Part shown: positions 1 to 5,047 of the stretch, in pieces
How positions within the stretch are numbered: the first letter of the stretch is position 1
Layout of the letters: each line of letters starts with the position of its first letter
Assembly (NCBI GenBank): GCA_003455595.1
Contig: DMQT01000100.1
Span: 1 to 5,047 of the forward strand
DNA from: Betaproteobacteria bacterium
Lineage (GTDB): Bacteria; Pseudomonadota; Gammaproteobacteria; Burkholderiales; Sulfuriferulaceae
DNA: 5,047 nucleotides
Direction: 5' to 3'
Made by a program: the position numbers and the translations under genes
Notes under the pieces: model-generated
Told to the model about the DNA's origin: nothing
Databases searched by the model: none
Seen by the model: the letters and a program-made list of their open reading frames with translations, nothing else

Positions 1-2
1 CT

Positions 3-1244
3 TGCGAGAAAGAGCTCGAACGCATTTTCGATATCTGTCATGGCTGCCGTCGCTGTTTCAATCTGTGCAACGCCTTTCCCACCCTGTTCGACGCGATAGA
101 CGAGAGTCCCTCGAACGAACTGGACACCGTCGAGAAGACCGTCTACTGGAAGGTGGTAGACCAGTGCTACCTGTGTGACCTGTGCTACATGACAAAATGC
201 CCGTATGTGCCGCCGCATCCGTGGAATCTGGATTTTCCACATACCATGCTGCGTGCTAAGGCGATCAAGTACAAAAAAGGCGAGACCAAATTCCGCGACA
301 AACTGCTCTCCAGTACCGATGCCATGGGTAAACTGGCGTCGATACCGGTGGTGGTGCATGTCGTTAACGCGACAATCAATAACGCCACCGCACGCAAGCT
401 GATCGACGACAAGCTGGGCGTGCATAAAGACCAGCAGCTGCCGCATTACGACAGCGCAAAATTCCGTAGCACCGCGCACCCGGATGGCAGTTTTGCGGTG
501 AAGGACGGTGCACAGACGCCGGGCAAAGTTGCCATTTACGCGACCTGTTACGTGAATTATAACGAACCAGGTATCGGCCACGATTTGCTCAAAGTGCTGG
601 CGCACAACGAAATTCCCGCGCAACTGGTGGAAAAGGAAGCGTGTTGCGGTATGCCAAAACTGGAATTGGGCGACCTGGAAACGGTAGAAAAACTGAAAAA
701 CGTCAACATTCCACATTTGGCCAAGCTGGCGCACGCGGGCTACGCGATTCTGACTGGCGTACCGTCATGTACGCTGATGTTCAAGCAGGAACTGCCACTG
801 ATGTTCCCGGACGATGCTGACGTGCAGGCGGTCAAAGCGGCGATGTGGGATCCGTTTGAATATCTGATGGCGCGTCACGCTGATGGTTTGCTGAAAACCG
901 TATTCAGCAAGCCGCTGGGTAAGGTGTCATACCACGTACCGTGTCATCAGCGGGTACAGAATATTGGTAATAAAACGCGTGACAGCCTAAAGCTGGCTGG
1001 CGCAGAAGTAACCATGGTCGAGCGCTGCTCGGGGCACGACGGCACGTGGGGCGTGAAATCGGAGTTCTACGATAACGCCATGAAAATCGGCCGTCCGGTA
1101 TTCAAGCAAATGGCTGCGCCCGATCCGGATTATGTGAGTTCGGATTGCGACATCGCTGCGCGCCACATTTTGCATGGCATGGGTGAGAGCCACGCAGAGA
1201 AGGCACACCCGATTACCTTGATGCGCATTGCTTATGGGCTATAA
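3..1244 (+). CDS. HdrD/GlpC-like (Fe-S)-binding protein, heterodisulfide reductase-related; 5' end cut by window edge
   Basis: The reading frame is open from base 3 and shows about 413 residues; the true start lies left of the window. GTG 153 is an internal codon, not the start, because conserved cysteines lie upstream of it. Numbering from the first visible codon, there are two [4Fe-4S] motifs: C12-x2-C15-x2-C18-x3-C22 and C55-x2-C58-x2-C61-x4-C66-P. Two HdrB/GlpC-type cysteine-rich (CCG) domains follow. The first has C182, CCG at 214-216 and C256. The second has C314, CSG at 342-344 (in CSGHDGTWGVK) and C382. Proteins built this way pass electrons between cytoplasmic or membrane-bound partners; the donor and acceptor are not evident here. 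There is no transmembrane segment in the visible part. It heads the visible gene cluster, 14 bases before the ferritin-like gene. GlpC of anaerobic glycerol-3-phosphate dehydrogenase is an alternative, but no glpA/glpB is seen and the DUF3501 neighbour favours the rubrerythrin-associated Hdr-like group. Confidence 0.88.
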   Translation, partial: CEKELERIFDICHGCRRCFNLCNAFPTLFDAIDESPSNELDTVEKTVYWKVVDQCYLCDLCYMTKCPYVPPHPWNLDFPHTMLRAKAIKYKKGETKFRDKLLSSTDAMGKLASIPVVVHVVNATINNATARKLIDDKLGVHKDQQLPHYDSAKFRSTAHPDGSFAVKDGAQTPGKVAIYATCYVNYNEPGIGHDLLKVLAHNEIPAQLVEKEACCGMPKLELGDLETVEKLKNVNIPHLAKLAHAGYAILTGVPSCTLMFKQELPLMFPDDADVQAVKAAMWDPFEYLMARHADGLLKTVFSKPLGKVSYHVPCHQRVQNIGNKTRDSLKLAGAEVTMVERCSGHDGTWGVKSEFYDNAMKIGRPVFKQMAAPDPDYVSSDCDIAARHILHGMGESHAEKAHPITLMRIAYGL

Positions 1245-1247
1245 CTT

Positions 1248-1252
1248 AGGAG
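1248..1252 (+). promoter_or_regulatory. Ribosome binding site of the EncFtn-like gene
   Basis: AGGAG lies 6 bases before ATG 1259, in the 14-base gap after the Fe-S protein stop. This is a strong, well-placed Shine-Dalgarno sequence and supports ATG 1259 as the start. Confidence 0.8.
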
Positions 1253-1258
1253 AGCGGT

Positions 1259-1567
1259 ATGAGTGGAAGCAGTGAGGGGTATCACGAATCATTGGAAAAG
1301 CTATCCGATGCAACGCAGGACATGCACCGCGCCATTGTTTCGTTGATGGAGGAGCTGGAGGCGGTGGACTGGTACAACCAGCGCGCGGAAGCGTGTACCG
1401 ATAAGGAATTGAAAGCCATTCTGGAGCACAACCGCGATGAGGAAAAAGAACACGCGGCGATGGTGCTGGAATGGATACGACGGCATGACCAGAGAATGGA
1501 TCATGAATTGCGCAGCAGTTTGTTCAAACAGGGCCCGATAGCGGGTCAACATGCACACGAGGACTGA
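1259..1567 (+). CDS. Encapsulated-ferritin-like (EncFtn-type) ferritin-like protein, lacking a recognisable encapsulin targeting tail
   Basis: This 102-residue protein is predicted to form two antiparallel helices (about 10-43 and 47-80) with a short tail. The segment HRAIVSLMEELEAVDWY (23-39) and the stretch HNRDEEKEHAA (57-67) closely match, from memory, Rhodospirillum rubrum EncFtn. Its metal-site residues are all present at the same numbers: E31, E32, E34, W38, Y39, E62, H65. EncFtn subunits carry half a ferritin fold and build the di-iron ferroxidase site between two subunits, forming a ring-shaped decamer; oxidation of Fe(II) is therefore the expected activity. Encapsulin cargo versions are longer and end in a hydrophobic targeting peptide. 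This one stops soon after the helices, ending in a polar HAHED, and no encapsulin gene is adjacent. It sits 14 bases after the Fe-S gene and 4 bases before the DUF3501 gene, so it is almost certainly cotranscribed. A generic rubrerythrin-like protein is the alternative, but the length and EAVDWY motif favour EncFtn. Confidence 0.87.
   Translation: MSGSSEGYHESLEKLSDATQDMHRAIVSLMEELEAVDWYNQRAEACTDKELKAILEHNRDEEKEHAAMVLEWIRRHDQRMDHELRSSLFKQGPIAGQHAHED
1559..1562 (+). promoter_or_regulatory. Ribosome binding site deciding the DUF3501 start
   Basis: GAGG, inside the last codons of the EncFtn-like gene, lies 9 bases before ATG 1572. The alternative in-frame ATG at 1551 is upstream of this site and would overlap the preceding gene by 17 bases. 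The motif therefore favours ATG 1572. Confidence 0.65.
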
Positions 1568-1571
1568 TTTT

Positions 1572-2159
1572 ATGCCACCGATTACCCGCGACAGCTTGAT
1601 GACATTGGAAGCCTATACCAAGGCGCGTCCGGTCTTGCGTGCCGAGACCATGGCGCACAAGAAAAACCGCTTGGTGCATATGGGCGAACACATTGCCCTG
1701 ATGTTCGAAGACGAAAAAACACTGCGCTATCAGATACAGGAGATGCTGCGCGTTGAAAAAACCTTCGAGGAGCAAGGTATTCAGGACGAGCTCAGCGCCT
1801 ATACGCCGCTGCTCCCGGACGGGCATAACTGGAAGGCCACCATGCTGATCGAGTACACCGATGAAACCGAGCGTCGCCGTATGCTGGCGCTGCTCAAGGG
1901 CGTGGAAGACCAGGTTTATGTGCAGGTCGGCGAGTTCGATAAAGTGTTTGCCATCGCCGATGAGGACATGGAACGCGAGAACGCCGAAAAGACCTCATCG
2001 GTGCATTTTCTGCGCTTTGATCTGACGCGCAGCATGATGGACGCACTGCAAACTGGCGCTGGGCTGGCAATGGGTGTGCAGCATCCCAACTATGCGGCGC
2101 AACTGGCAACCGTACCGGAAGCGACGCGCACAGCGCTAATGGCGGATCTGGTGTTCTAA
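1572..2159 (+). CDS. DUF3501 family protein, function unknown
   Basis: The protein has 195 residues from ATG 1572. An ATG at 1551 would add seven residues, but the N-terminus MPPITRDSLMTLEAY is the usual one for the family and GAGG is correctly placed for 1572. Recognisable family blocks are NRLVHMGEHIALMFEDEKT (32-50) running into a helical, charged segment to about 67, YTPLLPDGHNWKATMLIEY (77-95), SSVHFLRFDLT (142-152) and GVQHPNYA (168-175). There is no signal peptide, membrane helix or cysteine, so it is a soluble cytoplasmic protein that does not itself hold an Fe-S cluster through Cys. The biochemical role is unknown. From memory the family is repeatedly encoded beside rubrerythrin and Hdr-like Fe-S proteins, as here, which suggests an accessory role in iron/peroxide or thiol redox handling (inference). 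It lies 4 bases after the EncFtn-like stop and 31 bases before cfa, in the same apparent operon. Confidence 0.85.
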   Translation: MPPITRDSLMTLEAYTKARPVLRAETMAHKKNRLVHMGEHIALMFEDEKTLRYQIQEMLRVEKTFEEQGIQDELSAYTPLLPDGHNWKATMLIEYTDETERRRMLALLKGVEDQVYVQVGEFDKVFAIADEDMERENAEKTSSVHFLRFDLTRSMMDALQTGAGLAMGVQHPNYAAQLATVPEATRTALMADLVF

Positions 2160-2181
2160 TCACGACAGACAGAGGCAGAGC

Positions 2182-2186
2182 GGAGG
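2182..2186 (+). promoter_or_regulatory. Ribosome binding site of cfa
   Basis: GGAGG lies 4 bases before ATG 2191 in the 31-base gap. The spacing is slightly short, but the motif is strong and supports this start. No promoter or terminator can be made out in the gap. Confidence 0.65.
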
Positions 2187-2190
2187 CGGC

Positions 2191-3402
2191 ATGCTGGACA
2201 GTGTAATCATCAACCGTTACAAATCCAGAATGACCGGCTTGTCTCTGCCGCTGGCCATTCATTTCTGGAATGGCGAGACGCTGAATCTGGGAAAACCCGA
2301 GCAGGTGCGCTTGTCGCTCCATTCGCTCAAGGCGGCAACTGCGCTGTCCGCGCCAACCTTGGGCAAGTTTGCCCGCTGTTATGTTGAGGGTGAAATTGAC
2401 CTCGACGGTGACATGCGCGAGATCATTCGCCTGGGTGAGCAGCTATGTGTCGAAAGTGACTGCATTACCGAAGACAAGAAGGGCAGCGCGGCGTGGAAAT
2501 GGTGGCGTCACACACGCACCCGCGACCGCAAGAACATCGGCTATCACTACGACGTTTCAAACGATTTTTACGCGCTCTGGCTGGATCAGCAGCGGGTCTA
2601 TTCCTGCGCCTATTTCCGCCACCTGGACGACACGCTGGAGCAGGCGCAAATCGCCAAGCTCGATCACATCTGCAAAAAACTGCAACTCCAGCTGGGCGAA
2701 CACCTGCTCGATATCGGCTGTGGCTGGGGCGGGCTGGTGCTGCATGCGGTCGAGCATTATGGCGTGCGGGCAGTCGGCATCACGCTGTCGCAAAACCAGC
2801 ATGATTATGTGCGCGAGCAAATCAAAGCGCGCAGGCTGCAAGACCGACTGGCAGTGCATTTAATGGACTACCGCGATGTGCCAGAGGACACGCTATTCGA
2901 CAAGATCGCCAGCGTAGGTATGTTCGAGCATGTCGGGCGCGGCAATCTGGATACCTATTTCGCCAAGATATTCAGGTTGCTCAAACCCGGTGGCCTGGTC
3001 ATGAATCACGGGATTACTTCCGCTGGTGTGGATACGGCGGGTCTGGGCAGCGGTATCGCAGAATTTATCGACGACTATGTGTTTCCCGGCGGAGATTTGG
3101 TGCATGCCTCACGCGTCATCGAATCGCTGGCACGGCAAGGGTTGGAGTGTGTCGATGCAGAGAATCTGCGTCCGCATTACGCCAAAACCTTGTGGCACTG
3201 GGTGACTCGGCTGGAAGCGCATAGTGAAGTGGCGCGGCAGATGATCGGCGAACAAAAATACCGTATCTGGCGCATCTACATGGCGGGCTCGGCACATGCA
3301 TTCGATCGTGGCTGGATGGCGCTATTCCAGATTGTGGCAGGCAAACCGCTGGCGGATGGCAGCTTGCCGTATCCCTTCACACGTGACCATATTTATCGCT
3401 GA
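2191..3402 (+). CDS. cfa: Cyclopropane-fatty-acyl-phospholipid synthase
   Basis: This 403-residue SAM-dependent enzyme adds a methylene group from S-adenosylmethionine across cis double bonds of membrane phospholipid acyl chains, acting at the inner face of the cytoplasmic membrane. An N-terminal lipid-binding region (about 1-100) is followed by a Rossmann methyltransferase domain. The SAM loop is DIGCGWGG (174-181), with GITLSQNQ after it (196-203). Bicarbonate/active-site residues known from E. coli Cfa are all present: C139 in YSCAY, E246 in GMFEHVG, H273 and I275 in NHGIT, and Y330 in RPHY. Length is close to E. coli Cfa (382), so it appears complete and active. Its position 31 bases after the DUF3501 gene suggests cotranscription with the iron/redox genes, whereas E. 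coli cfa is expressed under stationary-phase and acid stress from its own promoters. Related mycolic-acid-type methyltransferases share the fold, but the active-site set fits Cfa best. Confidence 0.95.
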   Translation: MLDSVIINRYKSRMTGLSLPLAIHFWNGETLNLGKPEQVRLSLHSLKAATALSAPTLGKFARCYVEGEIDLDGDMREIIRLGEQLCVESDCITEDKKGSAAWKWWRHTRTRDRKNIGYHYDVSNDFYALWLDQQRVYSCAYFRHLDDTLEQAQIAKLDHICKKLQLQLGEHLLDIGCGWGGLVLHAVEHYGVRAVGITLSQNQHDYVREQIKARRLQDRLAVHLMDYRDVPEDTLFDKIASVGMFEHVGRGNLDTYFAKIFRLLKPGGLVMNHGITSAGVDTAGLGSGIAEFIDDYVFPGGDLVHASRVIESLARQGLECVDAENLRPHYAKTLWHWVTRLEAHSEVARQMIGEQKYRIWRIYMAGSAHAFDRGWMALFQIVAGKPLADGSLPYPFTRDHIYR

Positions 3403-3422
3403 AGCGAGTGGTCGCGGCGGTG

Positions 3423-3428
3423 TATGAT
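3423..3428 (+). promoter_or_regulatory. Possible -10 element for the CNP1-like gene
   Basis: TATGAT matches the sigma-70 -10 consensus at five of six bases and lies 32 bases before the GTG start, in the 58-base gap after cfa. The best -35 candidate, CTGAAG at 3399-3404 with 18-base spacing, matches only three of six, so this is weak evidence for a promoter. Read-through from cfa is equally possible because no terminator is evident. Confidence 0.3.
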
Positions 3429-3446
3429 GCGTTTTTGCCGTCTAAC

Positions 3447-3451
3447 AAGGG
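3447..3451 (+). promoter_or_regulatory. Ribosome binding site deciding the GTG start of the CNP1-like gene
   Basis: AAGGG lies 9 bases before GTG 3461. An in-frame TAA at 3443-3445 rules out any longer reading frame, and the next in-frame ATG would cut away most of the signal peptide, so GTG 3461 is well supported. Confidence 0.65.
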
Positions 3452-3460
3452 TGTCACACT

Positions 3461-3982
3461 GTGCGTTTTCCGATTATTTGCTTACTGATGTTGCCCATGC
3501 TGGCGCGCGCCGAGTGGGGTGATGTCAATATCGACTTTGGCGACGACAAGCCGTGGGAAGAACTCCAGGCCAAGCTACCACCCTACCCGAACACGCAAGA
3601 CCTGCAGCCGTTTTATGTCAGCGGCATTGCAGGTAATCAATACCTGGTTGATAGCCATGCGATCAATATTGGCAAAGACGGCGTGGTGCATTACACCTTG
3701 GTGGTGAATACCCGGGGCGGCGCCAGCAACACCAGTTTCGAGGGTATTCGTTGTACCACACGCGAACGCAAGATTTACGCGGTGGGCAGTGACAAGGCAT
3801 GGGTGCCCGCCCACGATTCAGGCTGGCAACCGATTGCGGTACGTTCATTGCTCTCGTACCATCGCGTGCTGGCAGACGAATATTTTTGTCCGCTAGGGAT
3901 TAGCGTCCGCAGCCCGCAAGAAGCGTTGCGAAATATCCGCAATGGCTGGCACAGCCAGGATGACAGCAGCGGGCTGCAGTAG
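3461..3982 (+). CDS. CNP1-like family protein, predicted secreted (periplasmic)
   Basis: The protein has 173 residues and starts at GTG. Residues 1-17 form a short signal peptide: R2, a hydrophobic core at about 4-14, and a likely cleavage after ARA (A15-A17), giving a mature protein beginning EWG. The seven-residue block ending in C98 (SFEGIRC), the segment NIDFGDDKPWEE (23-34) and the C-terminal block around C143 (YFCPLG) are typical, as I remember them, of the CNP1-like family (named from a cryptic neisserial protein). The two mature cysteines C98 and C143 could form a disulfide after export. Function is unknown. C7 lies in the hydrophobic core and is not a convincing lipobox, so a lipoprotein is unlikely. 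The gene converges on proB, leaving 4 bases between the two stop codons. Proximity to proB is a gene order I associate with Betaproteobacteria. Confidence 0.82.
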   Translation: MRFPIICLLMLPMLARAEWGDVNIDFGDDKPWEELQAKLPPYPNTQDLQPFYVSGIAGNQYLVDSHAINIGKDGVVHYTLVVNTRGGASNTSFEGIRCTTRERKIYAVGSDKAWVPAHDSGWQPIAVRSLLSYHRVLADEYFCPLGISVRSPQEALRNIRNGWHSQDDSSGLQ

Positions 3983-3986
3983 CCTG

Positions 3987-5047
3987 CTAGAGCAATACCA
4001 GGTTGTCGCGGTGGATCAACTCGGCGTCGTCGATGTAACCCAGCGCCACTTCAATCTGGCTGCTGGGCAGACGCAGCATCTTGCGCGTCTCGCTGGCGGC
4101 ATAATTGACCAGGCCGCGTGCCACGGTGACCCCGTCAGGTGACACGCAGGCAACCACTTCGCCGCGCGCAAAATCCCCTTCTACCGCCACTACGCCGATG
4201 GGCAACAGGCTTTTGCCGTCATGCTGCAATGCCTTGACTGCACCGGCATCAAGCATCAGCTTGCCGCGCACTTGCAAATGATCCGCCAGCCAGGTTTTGC
4301 GCGAAGACAATGGCGTACGTGTGGCAATCAGCTGGGTGCCAATTGCTTCGCCGTTTGCCAGTCGCAGCAGCACGTTAGGTTCGCGTCCGGATGCAATGAT
4401 GGTGTGTGCACCGCTGTGGGCGGCGCGTTTGGCGGCGAGTATCTTGGTCAGCATGCCGCCCCGGCTAATGGCGCTGCCTGCGCCACTGGCCATGGCTTCA
4501 AGCGCGACATCACCGGCCTGCGCTTCGCATACCAGCGTGGCAGTTGGGTCATGGCGTGGATCGGCGGTATAAAGCCCCGCCTGATCAGTCAAAATCACCA
4601 ATGCATCGGCTTCGATCAGGTTCGCCACCAGCGCGCCCAGTGTGTCATTGTCGCCAAAACGGATTTCGTCAGTGGCGACGGTGTCATTTTCGTTGATGAT
4701 GGGCACGACTTTAAGCGTGAGTAACGTGCGTAAGGTTGAGAGCGCGTTGAGATAGCGTGTGCGGTCCGCCAGGTCTTCGTGCGTCAGCAGAATCTGCGCG
4801 GTATGCAATTGGTGGCTGCGAAAGCTGGTTTCATAGGCTTGGACCAAGCCCATTTGTCCCACTGCGGCGGCGGCCTGCAGTTCATGGATGGCGCTGGGGC
4901 GTTGCTTCCAGCCCAACCGCTGCATGCCTTCAGCCACCGCACCGCTGGACACCAGCACGACTTCTTTGCCCATGGCGATCAATTGAGCAATCTGTGCCGA
5001 CCAGTTGGCCAGCGCGGCATGATCGAGGCCGCGGCCATCGTTGGTGA
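3987..5047 (-). CDS. proB: Glutamate 5-kinase (gamma-glutamyl kinase) with C-terminal PUA domain; 5' end beyond window edge
   Basis: ProB phosphorylates L-glutamate with ATP to gamma-glutamyl phosphate, the first step of proline synthesis, in the cytoplasm. About 352 residues are visible of roughly 370; the N-terminal strand and start codon lie right of the window. The TTG at 4982 is internal, since the frame stays open to the edge and encodes the conserved TNDGRGLD there. Numbering from the first complete codon, the amino-acid kinase domain shows SSGA (33-36), INEND (117-121), FGDND (130-134), [13 protein letters not shown] (152-164) and GGMLTK (196-201). A PUA domain follows at about 260-352, with SLLPIG and the RGEVV stretch, as in E. 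coli ProB and often linked to proline feedback control. The usual catalytic residues appear intact. In related bacteria obgE commonly lies upstream of proB, which would be off the right edge here. It ends tail-to-tail with the CNP1-like gene. Confidence 0.96.
   Translation of the reverse strand, partial: TNDGRGLDHAALANWSAQIAQLIAMGKEVVLVSSGAVAEGMQRLGWKQRPSAIHELQAAAAVGQMGLVQAYETSFRSHQLHTAQILLTHEDLADRTRYLNALSTLRTLLTLKVVPIINENDTVATDEIRFGDNDTLGALVANLIEADALVILTDQAGLYTADPRHDPTATLVCEAQAGDVALEAMASGAGSAISRGGMLTKILAAKRAAHSGAHTIIASGREPNVLLRLANGEAIGTQLIATRTPLSSRKTWLADHLQVRGKLMLDAGAVKALQHDGKSLLPIGVVAVEGDFARGEVVACVSPDGVTVARGLVNYAASETRKMLRLPSSQIEVALGYIDDAELIHRDNLVLL

Noticed and set aside
153..1244. GTG 153 as the start of the Fe-S protein
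   Set aside because: The frame is open upstream to base 3 and encodes a conserved CxxCxxCxxxC motif there, so the gene simply begins outside the window.
1572..2159. The DUF3501 protein as a diverged encapsulin shell protein for the EncFtn-like gene
   Set aside because: Its 195 residues are shorter than encapsulins (about 260 or more), and its sequence blocks match DUF3501 with no HK97-fold signature that I can see.
1894..2322. A 142-residue - strand frame spanning the DUF3501-cfa junction
   Set aside because: It overlaps two clear coding genes, has no homology I can recognise, and has shadow-like composition.
3414..3440. CGGC...GCCG pairing around the T-run after cfa as a terminator
   Set aside because: There are only four pairs around a 19-base loop, and the T-run is inside the loop, not after the stem.
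3966..3977. GCAGC-GG-GCTGC inverted repeat at the end of the CNP1-like gene as a terminator
   Set aside because: The loop would be two bases, the stem only five pairs, and no T-run follows on either strand.
4221..4724. A 167-residue open frame on the + strand opposite proB
   Set aside because: It lies wholly antisense to a well-conserved proB, its translation has no recognisable domain, and long antisense frames are expected in GC-rich genes.
4757..5047. A + strand open frame running off the right edge
   Set aside because: It is antisense to the N-terminal half of proB, with Arg/Pro/Ser-rich low-complexity content typical of a shadow frame.

Overview
The window reads as chromosomal DNA from a betaproteobacterium. 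The main clue is a CNP1-like gene beside proB, a pairing I associate with Betaproteobacteria. The redox and iron cassette to its left would fit Nitrosomonadales/Gallionellaceae-type organisms, but that finer placement is inference. Gene density is very high. No RNA gene, mobile element, long repeat or CRISPR array was seen. No gap between genes exceeds 60 bases.

Left part (1-3402, + strand): four closely spaced genes that look like one operon. In order they are (1) the C-terminal ~413 residues of an HdrD/GlpC-like iron-sulfur protein, cut by the left edge, with two [4Fe-4S]-type cysteine motifs and two CCG-type domains; (2) a 102-residue ferritin-like protein of the encapsulated-ferritin (EncFtn) type, with every metal-site residue I know of but no encapsulin targeting tail; (3) a DUF3501 protein; (4) a complete cyclopropane-fatty-acyl-phospholipid synthase (cfa). 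Gaps are 14, 4 and 31 bases, and each downstream gene has its own Shine-Dalgarno sequence. The operon promoter lies left of the window.

Right part (3403-5047): after a 58-base gap with a weak -10-like element comes a small secreted CNP1-like protein on the + strand. It converges, with only 4 bases between stop codons, on proB (glutamate 5-kinase, - strand), whose first ~20 codons lie beyond the right edge.

How it fits together: the Hdr-like protein, EncFtn-like protein and DUF3501 protein plausibly form an electron-transfer and iron/peroxide-handling module, with Cfa adding membrane protection under the same stress. This is inferred from gene order and families. The most interesting point is an EncFtn-type ferritin with no visible encapsulin or cargo tag, placed in an Hdr-like/DUF3501 cassette. 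proB and the CNP1-like gene are ordinary housekeeping neighbours.
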